Shown: positions 51,421 through 61,012, numbered from the stretch's first letter. The stretch: 64,000 bases of DNA from RUG12461 sp045661345 (GCA_045661345.1 JAZRFM010000005.1:97015-161014); one strand, 5' to 3'. The notes: generated from the letters alone by a model not told the origin. Translations and numbers: made by a program.

Positions 51421-53082
51421 CTATAATCCGAAGCAGCCGCCTCCGATGAATTCCCGGACAATGGAGTTGCTGCCGATATCATCGGGGGGAACCGCCAGGA
51501 AGTAATCCAGAAACTTCAAGAGCCGTTTCGCTTCCTGATATTCCGGCGAACTCTTTTCCACCGCAAAGAGCAGAGGTTCCGCATAGGTTTTCATCACTGC
51601 CAGCTCATAGATGTGTCCGGAGTTGAAGATCACGTCAGCCTTCTCCTGGAAGGGGAAGATGTAATCCTCCTCTCCCCTCCGCACCGACGGCCACATGGCA
51701 ATGGTTTCCTGTGCGGAGCTGCCGCGGGTTCTGGCATCACGCACGATCCGGCGCAAAAGTCTGGCATCCGATGTGGGCAGGTAATTGTGTTCGTCGATAT
51801 TCAAAGCAGCCAGTGCACTGATGTAGATCTTGAATTTATGCTCCGGCGCGATGGAATGGGAAAGCTGATCGTTTAATCCATGGATTCCCTCAATCACGAG
51901 GACATCGTCCTGCTCCAGTTTCATGTGCTTGCCGACAGGCTCGCGCTTGCCGGTCTTGAAGTTGAATACCGGCACTTCCACTTCTTCTCCCGCCAGAAGC
52001 GCTGTCAGATCCCTGTTCAGCTGTTCCACGTCCAGTGATTCCAGGCATTCAAAGTCATAATTGCCGTCTGCGTCCCTCGGACAGTTCTCCCGGTCCACAT
52101 AGTAATCATCCAGCGGGAAGGGATGGGGATGCAGCCCCTGAGCTCTGAGCTGGACTGACAACCGGTAGGAAAAGGTGGTCTTGCCGGAGGACGAGGGGCC
52201 CGCGATCATGACAAATTTCTTATTGCGGTTTTTTGCGATCATCTCGGCCAGGGTACCGAGCTTCTTTTCCATCAGCGCCTCCTGGGTCAGGATCACATTC
52301 TGAATCCGCCCTTCCACGATGGCATCATTCAGATCGCCGATGGTGGTGATCCCGCAGATCTCGCCCCATTTCCCAAACTCCTGCATCGTCGTATACAGCT
52401 TCTCGCTGGGCACAAAGGGACGTACCTCCTTTTCCCCCTTTGAGGGGTGCATCAGCACAAACCCGTTGTGATAGGGTTCGATGGAGAAAAGATCCAGATA
52501 TCCTGTGGAGGGGACCATGTAGCCGTAATAATAATCCCGGTAGCCGTCCAGGGTGTAGACATTGACGCGGGATCCCCGGCGGTACCGGAACAGCGCCTCC
52601 TTGTCCTTCATGCCGCACTGTGCGAAATAGGCCGTCGCTTCGTCCGTATTCCAGCTGTCCTTTGTGATGGGAAGATCCTGCGCAACGAGGGAGCGCATCT
52701 CCTCCTCCACGGCTTTCACAAACTCCTCCGTGACGGGATACCCTCCCGTCATCTCGCAATAATAGCCGTTGCCAACGGAAAACCGTACCACCGCCGTGCT
52801 TTCATAGGAACCGACCACCGTATGCACAGCCTTTTCCAGCAAAAGCGTCAGGCTCCGCCGGTAAGCCTTGCGTCCCGCAGGGTCATCCAGGGTCACAAAC
52901 TGCAGCTCTCCCTCATCCGTAATGCCCTTTGAGAGCTCCCGCAGACGGTGGTTGATGGAAGCCAGGACGATCTTTTGCGGGAACCTTGCCTGATATTCCT
53001 CCGCCAGTGTTTTGAAAAGAGTTTTCCGTTTGACCTGCCGCTCTTCGCCGCCGATCACAGTACGCAATAATTCCTTAGACAT
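51421..53082 (-). CDS. Nucleoside kinase (uridine kinase-like) with TGS/threonyl-tRNA synthetase-like N-terminus
   Basis: This 553-aa protein has an N-terminal region resembling TGS and the second additional domain of threonyl-tRNA synthetases (residues 1-270), then a P-loop kinase domain with GPSSSGKTTF near 300, DDYYVDREN and LVIEGIHGLN as in uridine kinases. The family is common in Clostridia. I chose ATG 53082 with AAAGGAG seven bases upstream over a GTG two codons earlier; it overlaps trmK by 8 nt. Confidence 0.9.
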   Translation of the reverse strand: MSKELLRTVIGGEERQVKRKTLFKTLAEEYQARFPQKIVLASINHRLRELSKGITDEGELQFVTLDDPAGRKAYRRSLTLLLEKAVHTVVGSYESTAVVRFSVGNGYYCEMTGGYPVTEEFVKAVEEEMRSLVAQDLPITKDSWNTDEATAYFAQCGMKDKEALFRYRRGSRVNVYTLDGYRDYYYGYMVPSTGYLDLFSIEPYHNGFVLMHPSKGEKEVRPFVPSEKLYTTMQEFGKWGEICGITTIGDLNDAIVEGRIQNVILTQEALMEKKLGTLAEMIAKNRNKKFVMIAGPSSSGKTTFSYRLSVQLRAQGLHPHPFPLDDYYVDRENCPRDADGNYDFECLESLDVEQLNRDLTALLAGEEVEVPVFNFKTGKREPVGKHMKLEQDDVLVIEGIHGLNDQLSHSIAPEHKFKIYISALAALNIDEHNYLPTSDARLLRRIVRDARTRGSSAQETIAMWPSVRRGEEDYIFPFQEKADVIFNSGHIYELAVMKTYAEPLLFAVEKSSPEYQEAKRLLKFLDYFLAVPPDDIGSNSIVREFIGGGCFGL

Positions 53083-53770
53083 ATGCACTCTCCTTTATGA
53101 GTTCCAGTTCCGCCTGTACCTCGGCCAGGCGCTCCGCAGCGTCCTTTGTATGGGATGCCGCAAGGTTTTTTTGAATTTCTTCCAGGATCTTTTTTCTCTG
53201 CATGAAATACGACGACAATACCGGATCCTTTTGCGAAAGCAGCGTCCTTCCGTACAAAAGCTCCGGGGCACTGTAAGGGAGCTCGCTGCCGCCCTCCGTA
53301 TTGACCAGCAGCAGAAAATAGAACTTTCCATCCTCTTCCACGAGACGCTCCGTCTCGATCCGGTACCCCTCCCGCAGGAGAAACTCCCGCAAAACGGGTA
53401 CCTCGGACTGCGGACCGAGAAGCAGGGTCCTGACCTGGAGCCTGCGGGGATCATGTGCCGACAGGATCCGCATGATCAAAGCCCCGCCCATCCCAAGCAG
53501 GGATACCGTATCCGCTTCCAGGGGTCTGAGAGCCGCCAGCCCGTCTGAATGGCGCACCTCGATTTTTGATTCCAGACCGGCCTCTTTGATATGCTCCCTT
53601 GCACGGGATAGAGGTCCCTCTGCCACATCCAGAGCCAGAGCTCTCTGAATCCGTCCCGTCTCGCAGAGGAAGATGGGTAAAAAAGCATGATCCGTCCCCA
53701 CATCGGCCAGAACCGCGCCTTCCGGCACAAGGGATGCCGAAACAGACAGCCGTTTTGAAAGACGCTGCAT
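53075..53770 (-). CDS. trmK: tRNA (adenine(22)-N1)-methyltransferase TrmK
   Basis: This 231-aa SAM methyltransferase has VLADVGTDHAFLPI (SAM loop), ALDVAEGPLSRA and LLGMGG, followed by a C-terminal coiled-coil (RKKILEEIQKNL). It is in the typical place after rpoD, sharing one base with the rpoD stop. Confidence 0.94.
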   Translation of the reverse strand: MQRLSKRLSVSASLVPEGAVLADVGTDHAFLPIFLCETGRIQRALALDVAEGPLSRAREHIKEAGLESKIEVRHSDGLAALRPLEADTVSLLGMGGALIMRILSAHDPRRLQVRTLLLGPQSEVPVLREFLLREGYRIETERLVEEDGKFYFLLLVNTEGGSELPYSAPELLYGRTLLSQKDPVLSSYFMQRKKILEEIQKNLAASHTKDAAERLAEVQAELELIKESAYV

Positions 53771-55452
53771 TACTCCAGATAATCCTTCAGCTTCCGGCTG
53801 CGGCTGGGGTGTCTCAGCTTTCTGAGCGCCTTCGCCTCGATCTGGCGGATCCGCTCTCTGGTGACATTAAACTCTCTCCCCACCTCTTCCAGCGTGCGTG
53901 CGCGTCCGTCCTCAAGGCCGAAGCGGAGGGTCAGTACCTTCTGCTCCCGCTCCGTCAAAGTCCCCAACACTTCCTCCAGCTGTTCCTTCAGCAGCGTAAA
54001 TGCGGCGGCATCCGCCGGTACCGGCACGTTATCATCCTGAATGAAATCTCCCAGATGGGAATCCTCCTCCTCTCCGATGGGGGTCTCCAGAGACACCGGC
54101 TCCTGAGAAATCTTCAGGATCTCCCGCACCCGTTCCTCCGGCATATCCATCTGAACGGCAATCTCCTCCGGGGTGGGCTCACGCCCCAGCTCCTGCAAAA
54201 GCTGCCTGGAGATTCTGATCAGCTTGTTGATGGTCTCCACCATATGCACCGGGATCCGGATGGTCCTGGCCTGATCCGCGATGGCACGGGTGATGGCCTG
54301 TCTGATCCACCAGGTGGCATAGGTGCTGAATTTGTAGCCCTTACTGTAATCGAATTTTTCCACGGCCTTGATGAGACCCAGATTCCCTTCCTGAATCAGA
54401 TCCAGAAACAGCATCCCGCGTCCCACATAGCGCTTTGCGATGGAAACCACGAGGCGCAGATTCGCTTCTGCCAGCTTCTTCTTGGCAGCCTCACCCTCCC
54501 GGTTGATGGCGCGCTGTTCCTCCAGCTCCTTCTCCAGGGCGGTCGTCTTGCGCTTCGCCTTCGTATGCTCCAGCTCCTCCCGGATCTGGCGTACCCGCTC
54601 CTGTGCAGCCAGACCGGCTTCCATCTGCTGTGCCAGGGTGATCTCCTCCTCCGCGGAGAGCAGCGGCACTTTCCCGATCTCCTTCAGATACATCCGTACG
54701 GGGTCCTCGATGGAGACTCCGTCCGGAACCGAGAGGTCGATGTTTTCCACCTCCACTTCCTCGTCGTCAGTCAGGAACTGCTCCTCGTCCAGCTCTTCCT
54801 CCTGCTCCTCCACGAGGTTCATGACGTCAACCTCTTTTTCCTCCAGGTAATTCAAAATGATGTCAAATTTCTCGTCATCTAGGTCAAACCCTTTGAAAAA
54901 GTCGTTGATCTCCTGATATTCCAGCGTATTCTTTTTTTTGCGCGCGATGGCTTCCAGCTCCGGCAGCTTTTCCAGAAAGCTTCCCATGGTAGCCGCAGCT
55001 TCCGGATCCTCCTCCTGATTCTGCTCCGTGCTGCCTGCTTCCTCTTCCGCAGTCTCCTTCGCTCCACGGGGTTTCTTTTCCGCCGCTTCCTCCGGAGCAC
55101 TCTTCTTCGCCCGACTCTTCTTCGCCGGGGTCTCTTCTTTTGCGGCAGATTTCTTCGCCGGGGCTGTCTCTTTTGCGGCAGCCTTCTTCGCCGGTGCCGC
55201 CTCTTTTGCGGCAGCTTTCTTCGCCGGTGCCGCCTCTTTTGCGGCAGCTTTCTTCGCCGGTGCCGTCTCTTTTGCGGCAGCTTTCTTCGCCGGTGCCGCC
55301 TCTTTTGCGGCAGTTTTCTTCACCGGTGTTTCTTCTTTTGCGGCGGTCTTTTTGGCCTTTGGCTTCTTCGCCGGCGCTTCCTCCTCCGGCGCTTTCTTTG
55401 CCCCGGACTTCTTTGCCTCCTGTGTTTCTTCTGCCTTCTTTCTTGCAGCCAT
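53770..55452 (-). CDS. rpoD: Primary sigma factor RpoD (sigma-70) with Lys/Ala-rich N-terminal tail
   Basis: This 560-aa protein has a usual core: region 1.1-like (about 150-210), region 2 (RLVVSIAKRYVGRGM, STYATWWIRQAI), region 3 and region 4 (LTLRFGLEDG, FNVTRERIRQIE). Clostridial homologues are about 360-400 aa. The extra 140 residues are a lysine/alanine/proline-rich tail made of 11-residue units (KKAAAKEAAPA) that resembles histone H1-type tails. It lies downstream of dnaG, as in the conserved macromolecular-synthesis operon. Confidence 0.95.
   Translation of the reverse strand: MAARKKAEETQEAKKSGAKKAPEEEAPAKKPKAKKTAAKEETPVKKTAAKEAAPAKKAAAKETAPAKKAAAKEAAPAKKAAAKEAAPAKKAAAKETAPAKKSAAKEETPAKKSRAKKSAPEEAAEKKPRGAKETAEEEAGSTEQNQEEDPEAAATMGSFLEKLPELEAIARKKKNTLEYQEINDFFKGFDLDDEKFDIILNYLEEKEVDVMNLVEEQEEELDEEQFLTDDEEVEVENIDLSVPDGVSIEDPVRMYLKEIGKVPLLSAEEEITLAQQMEAGLAAQERVRQIREELEHTKAKRKTTALEKELEEQRAINREGEAAKKKLAEANLRLVVSIAKRYVGRGMLFLDLIQEGNLGLIKAVEKFDYSKGYKFSTYATWWIRQAITRAIADQARTIRIPVHMVETINKLIRISRQLLQELGREPTPEEIAVQMDMPEERVREILKISQEPVSLETPIGEEEDSHLGDFIQDDNVPVPADAAAFTLLKEQLEEVLGTLTEREQKVLTLRFGLEDGRARTLEEVGREFNVTRERIRQIEAKALRKLRHPSRSRKLKDYLE
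55137..55345 (-). repeat. 33-bp tandem repeat in rpoD 5' region
   Basis: About six near-identical 33-bp units (period seen at TTTTGCGGCA near 55138, 55171, 55204, 55237, 55270, 55303) encode 11 residues each. Units differ mainly at one codon (Ala/Thr). In-frame expansion or contraction is possible. Confidence 0.85.
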
Positions 55453-55489
55453 ACTGGTTACTCTCCTTCTTTTTATATAGATTGCATTG

Positions 55490-57265
55490 TTAAACGGTAA
55501 ACCGGATGGTTTTCAGTTTTTCCAGATCCTTCCTGTCCCGGATCGCCTGATCCACCGCCTTCAGATCCCCCGGCTCCGTGGCAGCCGTCCTGCTTGCGAT
55601 GGCATTCTGCTTCACCTTGATCAGGGCATCCCTGAGGGCCTTTTCCCGCTCCTCCGGCGTCTCGATGTGCTCCAGGGTGGCATGAAACAGCGCCACCACC
55701 TCATCCTGCTCCTCCTCCGGGAACGCAAGCAGGATCCTGGCAGGCTCCACACCGCCCTCGGCATGCTGGGAAAACACATATTCGGCGGCTCTGTGATACA
55801 AATCATCGACAAAATCCTCCGGTGTAATATAAGCCCCGATCTGATCAAAGAGCGTTTCCCTTTCGATAAGCCATGTCAAAAGCAGCTTCTCCGCGGTTCT
55901 GATCCCGTCCTCGGTTTTCCTCTCCCTGATGCCGCTCTTTCTGACGGGACGCTGGGCCGCAAGCCCCTCCTCCGTTCCGTACTTGTGTACCAGCTTCCTC
56001 AGGTTTTCAAACCCGATCCCGTACTGTTGGGCGACGGCCTCCATATAGTTTTCACGTTCCGTCTCCTCCGTGAACTCCAGCAGCATTCTGGCCGCAGCAT
56101 GGTGAAAAGCCGTCTTTCCTTCGGGATCCGTCAGATCAAAGTCCCTTTGCAGGATACGGATGCGGAACAAAAAGCTGTTCTCCGCAGCGGCGATCCGTTC
56201 CTCAAAGGCCTCCACACCCAGATTTTTGATAAATTCATCCGGATCCTTATAGGGCTCCAGGTGGATCACACGGCTTTTGATCCCTGCCGCGCGGAGAATG
56301 GGAATCGCCCGCAGCGCTGCCTTGATGCCCGCGCCGTCACTGTCAAAGGTCAGATACACCTCTTTGTCCTTTGCATAGCGCTTTAAGAGCCCCGCGTGCC
56401 CCGGCGTGAAGGCTGTCCCCAACGCCGCCACCGCATTGGTGAACCCCGCCTGATGCAGCGCGATCACATCCATATACCCTTCACAGAGCAGGAGGTAGGG
56501 TTTTTTCGTCGACCTCGCCTTGTGCAGCGCGTAGACATTGCGGCTCTTGTCAAACAGCAGGGTGTCCTGGGTATTCAGGTATTTCGGTTCTCCGTCCCCC
56601 ATGACTCTGCCGCCGAAGCCGATCACCTTTCCCCGGATATCCTGAATGGGAAACATGACCCGGTTCCAGAACATATCATGCCAGCCGTTTTTTTCATCGT
56701 ATTTCGCCAGCCCGGCTTCCTTGATGATCACATCCTCATACCCGCATTTCTTCAGGTGCCGGTACAGATCATCCCGGTATTTGTCGGCATAGCCGAGACC
56801 GAACTGCCGCATGGTTTCTGCGGTCAAGGCGCGGCTTTGGAAATAGGAAAGGGCGTGCGCACCGTGCCCGCTTCTCAGCAGGGCATAAAAGTAGGTTGCC
56901 GCCTCCTTGTTGACGGCCAGCAGCTTTTCTTTTTTGCCGGCCATCCTCTTTTCCTCCGGTGTCTCTTCCCTCTTCGGCAGCTGCACGCCCGCACGCTCCG
57001 CAAGATATTGCACCGCTTCCGGAAAGGTCATGTTTTCATAGTTCTGCACAAATCTGAAAACATTCCCGCCCGCACCACAGCCGAAGCAGTAATACATCTG
57101 CTTTTGGGGGGAAACGGAAAAGGAGGCGGTCTTCTCACTGTGAAAGGGACAGAGTCCGAAATAGGTGCTCCCCTTTTTTTTCAGTTGAACGGACTGCCCG
57201 ATGACATCCACGATATCGTTTCGCGAACGCACCTCCTCGAGCACTTCATCGCTGTAGAAGGGCAC
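55490..57265 (-). CDS. dnaG: DNA primase DnaG
   Basis: This 591-aa primase has an N-terminal CHC2 zinc finger (CPFHSEKTASF, CFGCGAGG), TOPRIM catalytic domain (LLCEGYMDVIAL, TFDSDGAG) and a C-terminal helicase-interaction region. Length is normal. It starts 1 nt after the dgt stop and is followed by rpoD. Confidence 0.96.
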   Translation of the reverse strand: MPFYSDEVLEEVRSRNDIVDVIGQSVQLKKKGSTYFGLCPFHSEKTASFSVSPQKQMYYCFGCGAGGNVFRFVQNYENMTFPEAVQYLAERAGVQLPKREETPEEKRMAGKKEKLLAVNKEAATYFYALLRSGHGAHALSYFQSRALTAETMRQFGLGYADKYRDDLYRHLKKCGYEDVIIKEAGLAKYDEKNGWHDMFWNRVMFPIQDIRGKVIGFGGRVMGDGEPKYLNTQDTLLFDKSRNVYALHKARSTKKPYLLLCEGYMDVIALHQAGFTNAVAALGTAFTPGHAGLLKRYAKDKEVYLTFDSDGAGIKAALRAIPILRAAGIKSRVIHLEPYKDPDEFIKNLGVEAFEERIAAAENSFLFRIRILQRDFDLTDPEGKTAFHHAAARMLLEFTEETERENYMEAVAQQYGIGFENLRKLVHKYGTEEGLAAQRPVRKSGIRERKTEDGIRTAEKLLLTWLIERETLFDQIGAYITPEDFVDDLYHRAAEYVFSQHAEGGVEPARILLAFPEEEQDEVVALFHATLEHIETPEEREKALRDALIKVKQNAIASRTAATEPGDLKAVDQAIRDRKDLEKLKTIRFTV

Positions 57266-57266
57266 T

Positions 57267-58280
57267 TCAATACACCTGCCAATCCCTGGGTATCTGATAT
57301 TTCTTGAACTTCATGATCGCGTATTCATCCGTCATGCCGGAGACATAATCCGCCACGATCCGGTCTTTCCTGCCGTCCCTTTCCAGCATCTTCTGAAACA
57401 GAGGGGGCATCTCCTCCGGATGATCCATGTAGAATTCAAACAGCCAGGCCACCAGATCCTTGGCCTTTGTCTCCTCCCCCTTCGCCTTGGGATTGCGGTA
57501 GACGTTTTCAAACAAAAATGCCCTGAGATCCCAGAGTGCTTTTTCCACATCCCCGGACATACAGATGTCCGGCTTCTCCATGCTGGAGCTTACGATGTCG
57601 TGCACCAGGGTGTTCAGCCGCTTCCGGGGAGAGTTGCCGAGGATCTTTGTGATCTCTCCCGGCAGATCCTCCGGGGTCAGAATGTGTGCGCGGATGGCAT
57701 CATCAATATCCGAATTGACATAGCTGATCTTGTCGGAAAGCCGGACGATCCGTCCCTCCAGCGTCGCGGGTCTCGTATGCATCTCGTGGTTTAGAATCCC
57801 GTCCCGGACCTCTTTGGTGAGGTTGAGGCCGCGGCCCTCCTTTTCGATGGTCTCCACCACCCGGACGCTCTGCTCGTTGTGCCGAAAGCCTCCCTTAAGA
57901 TATCTGTCCAGCACCGCCTCCCCGGCATGGCCAAAGGGGGTGTGGCCCAGGTCGTGACCGAGAGCGATGGCCTCACACAGATCCTCGTTCAGCCGCAGGG
58001 CCTTTGCGATGGTCCGCGCATTCTGGGAAACCTCCAGGGTATGGGAGAGTCTCGTGCGGTAGTGATCCCCTCTGGGGTTCAAAAATACCTGTGTTTTGTT
58101 TTTCAGCCTGCGGAAGGATTTGCAGTGCAGGATCCGGTCACGGTCTCTTTGATACACGGGGCGGATATCGCACTGCTCCTCTGCCGTATCGCGACCCCGG
58201 CTCTTCTCACTCAGCGCTGCATAGGGGCTCAGGGTGTTACGCTCGATTTCTTCCAGGTTTTCACGGATTGTTTTTCCCAT
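57267..58280 (-). CDS. dgt: Deoxyguanosinetriphosphate triphosphohydrolase-like protein
   Basis: This 337-aa HD-domain protein has the metal-binding H...HD...D set (RTRLSHTLEVSQ, ALGHDLGHTPFGH, SDKISYVNSDIDD). It probably removes triphosphate from dGTP or other dNTPs. I chose ATG 58280 (MGKTIRENLEEIE) with AGAGGAAA upstream. It is the usual gene before dnaG in Clostridia. Confidence 0.94.
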   Translation of the reverse strand: MGKTIRENLEEIERNTLSPYAALSEKSRGRDTAEEQCDIRPVYQRDRDRILHCKSFRRLKNKTQVFLNPRGDHYRTRLSHTLEVSQNARTIAKALRLNEDLCEAIALGHDLGHTPFGHAGEAVLDRYLKGGFRHNEQSVRVVETIEKEGRGLNLTKEVRDGILNHEMHTRPATLEGRIVRLSDKISYVNSDIDDAIRAHILTPEDLPGEITKILGNSPRKRLNTLVHDIVSSSMEKPDICMSGDVEKALWDLRAFLFENVYRNPKAKGEETKAKDLVAWLFEFYMDHPEEMPPLFQKMLERDGRKDRIVADYVSGMTDEYAIMKFKKYQIPRDWQVY

Positions 58281-58422
58281 CTTTTTTTCCTCTCGTCCAA
58301 AAAAGGAATCTCTATAACTAATATTCTGCACATCGTGGCATTTCCCTTTTTTTCTCCGGAAAAACTTTCCATGATGTCACGGTCAGGCGGCATGGGATCT
58401 TTGACATTTTCATCTTTTCATC

Positions 58423-58462
58423 AAAAAAAGCAGAGTCATGCAAAAATCGACTCTGCTTTTTT
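58423..58462 (-). terminator. Terminator after the L,D-transpeptidase
   Basis: Stem AAAAAAAGCAGAGTC / GACTCTGCTTTTTT with an 11-nt loop; the A-run provides T on the minus strand. It lies 69 nt after the transpeptidase stop. Confidence 0.85.
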
Positions 58463-58530
58463 GCTTCGGTTACCCGTCAAGGTCTCGAAGCGTCTCTCCG
58501 AAAAATCTCTCGTGTTATCATGATCTGCGG

Positions 58531-59211
58531 TCAGATATGGACAACCACGGGGGTACCGATGGTCAGCATGCTGTATAATGTCGCCGCGTCCTGTGACGGC
58601 AGGTTCACACATCCGTGAGAACCGTTCGTCTGATAGATCGTGCCGCCAAAGGAGCTTCTCCAGCTCGCATCATGAAGCCCGATGGCACCATCCGTAAAGC
58701 GCATCCAGTAATTGACCCATACATCCCAGTCGGGTCCCTTCAGACGCTTCCCGGGTACCATGGATTTGATGGAGAAGGTCCCCACCGGTGTCCCGCGTCC
58801 CTTATTCGGGTTCCCGGTGACACAGGGGCTGACAAGCACTGCCACACCGTTCAGATAATAGATCACCGTCTGGGTCGTCAGGTTAATATCCACATAGGTC
58901 TCCGGCATGCCCGCGGGGCTTGTCATGACCGCGCCCGTCGCGTCCTTGGGCAATGCGGCCTGCGCCGCTGCCTGCTGCGCCAGAAGCGCCTGCTGTGCAA
59001 GCAGTGCCTGCTGATCCGCTGCTGCCTGTGCCGCTGCTGCCTGATCAACGCCTGCTGCCGCTGCCATCTGCTGATAATTCAGATACAGCTGCGTCAGCTC
59101 CTCTTCACTGATCGTCGCTGCGCCTATGGTGTCAGTGCCGGCTGTGCCTGCCACGACCAGAAATGCAGCCAGTAAAGCGGTGAGAATCTTCTTCCCTTTC
59201 CACATTTTCAT
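58531..59211 (-). CDS. Secreted L,D-transpeptidase (YkuD domain)
   Basis: This 226-aa protein has a signal peptide (about 1-32), an Ala/Gln-rich linker (QQALLAQQALLAQQAAAQ) and a YkuD catalytic domain (about 100-226) with catalytic SHGCVNLP. It makes or edits 3-3 peptidoglycan cross-links or attaches proteins. I chose ATG 59211 with GGAGG seven bases upstream; longer frames run through the promoter region at 59268-59295. Confidence 0.93.
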   Translation of the reverse strand: MKMWKGKKILTALLAAFLVVAGTAGTDTIGAATISEEELTQLYLNYQQMAAAAGVDQAAAAQAAADQQALLAQQALLAQQAAAQAALPKDATGAVMTSPAGMPETYVDINLTTQTVIYYLNGVAVLVSPCVTGNPNKGRGTPVGTFSIKSMVPGKRLKGPDWDVWVNYWMRFTDGAIGLHDASWRSSFGGTIYQTNGSHGCVNLPSQDAATLYSMLTIGTPVVVHI

Positions 59212-59267
59212 CACTCTTCCTCCCACAATCTCTATGCTGTCACAATCATCGCGAAAAAACCTTTTAC

Positions 59268-59295
59268 ATTCTATCACTTTTTCCCGAAAAATCAA
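59268..59295 (-). promoter_or_regulatory. L,D-transpeptidase promoter
   Basis: On the minus strand: TTGATT (59295-59290), 16 bp, TAGAAT (59273-59268), about 60 nt before the ATG. Confidence 0.6.
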
Positions 59296-59333
59296 GTAAA
59301 ACCGGATGAATCTCATGCGCGGCCCGTGCAATC

Positions 59334-59361
59334 AAAAAGCGGTGCGTATGCACCGCTTTTT
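59334..59361. terminator. Terminator after the lipoprotein operon
   Basis: Perfect hairpin AAAAAGCGGTGC / GCACCGCTTTTT with flanking A and T runs; it follows the lipoprotein stop (59390) on the minus strand and is nearly symmetrical. Confidence 0.88.
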
Positions 59362-59389
59362 CATGTTTCCCTGTCAATCCGGTTCCGTC

Positions 59390-60565
59390 TCAGCGTAGAG
59401 TCAATGTCTCGAGGGTCGAAGCAAAAATCTGATCCAGCTCCTCCAGTGTGATCTCGTTCGAGCCTTTTTCAAAGGTGGTCTCCAGCATCAGAACGATGGT
59501 GTCCTCTCCGGCAGGTACGCCGTAGCCGATGTACAGGAAGCTCCGTCCATCATCGAGTTTTTCTTCCCACTCTGCTCTGCTGCATGTGATCCCGTCCCCG
59601 ATGGATGTCTCTGTGACAGACACATCCGATGCGCCGCTTTGGCTGATCACCTTGTTTAATGCCTGGGCAGGATCCATGGATGCCGCTTTCCGGATATCCA
59701 TAAATGTTCCCGTATAGCTGTCTTCCACTTTTCCGTACATATCGGACTCAGCGGAGGGGCGCAGGGTGAATGCCCTGAGGTCATAGGTAAGAGCGTATCC
59801 CAGTGGGCTCTCGTAATGATAGAACTCCTGCTCTTCCGGCGTCTCCGGCGCATTGAGAACGGCTACCGGGGCCTCGCAATAATCCTGCCACTGCAGGATG
59901 TTCAGTCCGTTGGTATTCACGTACTCCGCGATGGCCGTAGCACGACCGGCCGTGAGATCATCCTCCGTAAGGGCCACCAATTCATCGTAAGCACTTTTCA
60001 CGGGTTCGAAAAGCTTCATGGATTCGTCTTCCGTTTCCGGAAGGTCTGCCTCTGTTACGGTAACGGTTCCGTTGTCATCTTTTTTCAGATGAAACACACC
60101 ACGGTTGCGGGCACCACAGCTGCTAACCAGTGTCGAATTTCTCAGATCATAGCCATCAATGTCGTATTCTCCGTATACCAGGATGTCGGCGGGATCCGTC
60201 TCATCCTTTTCCACGATAAAGCTATAGGGAATGAAGACCCCAGCCCCATCGCCGAAATTCTTTGCGTACTCCGTGACCATATACTCGCTGATCACGTCCA
60301 GATATTCTTCCGTTCCCTGATAAGTGTAACGGGGAAGGTTTGCAGGATCCTCGTATTCCGTCGCCACCGCCTGGGCGGTTACCTCCTCCGAAGCCGTTTC
60401 CGGCTCCGTGTCGGCCGCTGTTTCCTGTTGCCCCGTTACCTCACTGACAGCCTCAGAGGAAACAGTCTCTGTCGGCTGCGAAACCTCCTGATTGTTTGCG
60501 CCGCATCCGGTAAGCAGCATTGCCGCTGTTGCGATGGCCGCAGCAGATAGGATTCTTTTTTTCAT
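59390..60565 (-). CDS. Lipoprotein of unknown function downstream of three GG-leader peptides
   Basis: This 391-aa protein has a lipoprotein signal (MKKRILSAAAIATAAMLLTGC, lipobox LLTGC, shown here as separate pieces MKKRILS and LLTGC), a Thr/Glu/Ser-rich linker (about 25-70) and two globular parts. The second part resembles PsbP/lipoprotein domains of the kind that end near DTIVLMLETTFEKG. I chose ATG 60565 after AGAGGAA. It begins 10 nt after the last GG peptide gene, so it is co-transcribed with them and could be an immunity, receptor or processing partner. Confidence 0.8.
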   Translation of the reverse strand: MKKRILSAAAIATAAMLLTGCGANNQEVSQPTETVSSEAVSEVTGQQETAADTEPETASEEVTAQAVATEYEDPANLPRYTYQGTEEYLDVISEYMVTEYAKNFGDGAGVFIPYSFIVEKDETDPADILVYGEYDIDGYDLRNSTLVSSCGARNRGVFHLKKDDNGTVTVTEADLPETEDESMKLFEPVKSAYDELVALTEDDLTAGRATAIAEYVNTNGLNILQWQDYCEAPVAVLNAPETPEEQEFYHYESPLGYALTYDLRAFTLRPSAESDMYGKVEDSYTGTFMDIRKAASMDPAQALNKVISQSGASDVSVTETSIGDGITCSRAEWEEKLDDGRSFLYIGYGVPAGEDTIVLMLETTFEKGSNEITLEELDQIFASTLETLTLR

Positions 60566-60575
60566 GGTTCCTCTT

Positions 60576-60758
60576 TCAGATGATGGGATTAATAAGCGGA
60601 TCATTTGTGTGGGGCCTTTTGTAAACTGACCCCCCGCCACTGACCTGCTCCAGTTCCTCATCGGTGAGGTGCATGCCTGCCTGCTCAATGAACTCCTTTG
60701 CTTCCTGCCTGTTCCTGGCAGCATCCACTTTTTTCTTTAATTCGCCTATCAGTTCCAT
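60576..60758 (-). CDS. GG-leader peptide 3
   Basis: This 60-aa peptide has an amphipathic leader (MELIGELKKKVDAA) and LTDEELEQVSGG cleavage motif (Gly-Gly at 41-42), leaving an 18-residue core from GSVYKRP to DPLINPII. GGAGG precedes ATG 60758. It is the last of three paralogues; the core C-terminus (INP motif) is shared. Confidence 0.78.
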   Translation of the reverse strand: MELIGELKKKVDAARNRQEAKEFIEQAGMHLTDEELEQVSGGGSVYKRPHTNDPLINPII

Positions 60759-60826
60759 CTGGGTTCCTCCTTTTTCAGTATTGCAGAACACTTCCCGGAC
60801 TATCAGTCGGGATTATGGTATGGCTC

Positions 60827-61012
60827 TTATATCAACGGTGTAATGATGGGCGTGTCATACTTCACACCTGTCCCACAGTTTGCCAGACCACCACTGACCT
60901 GTTCCAGTTCTTCATCGGAAAGCCGCATCCCGGCGTCCTCAATGAGGTTCTTCGCCTCACCGATATCCTTTGCCTGCTCCACCTGTTCCTTCAGTTTTCC
61001 TATCAGTTCCAT
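60827..61012 (-). CDS. GG-leader peptide 2
   Basis: This 61-aa peptide is a close paralogue of peptide 3: MELIGKLKEQVEQA, LSDEELEQVSGG (Gly-Gly at 41-42), and a core LANCGTGVKYDTPIITPLI with one Cys. GGAGGTCACAC precedes ATG 61012. No modification enzyme is nearby, so cyclisation or thioether formation cannot be inferred. Confidence 0.78.
   Translation of the reverse strand: MELIGKLKEQVEQAKDIGEAKNLIEDAGMRLSDEELEQVSGGLANCGTGVKYDTPIITPLI

Noticed and set aside
55137..55345. Regular 33-bp repeats that could suggest a CRISPR array
   Set aside because: Units are contiguous without unique spacers and encode an in-frame protein tail of RpoD.
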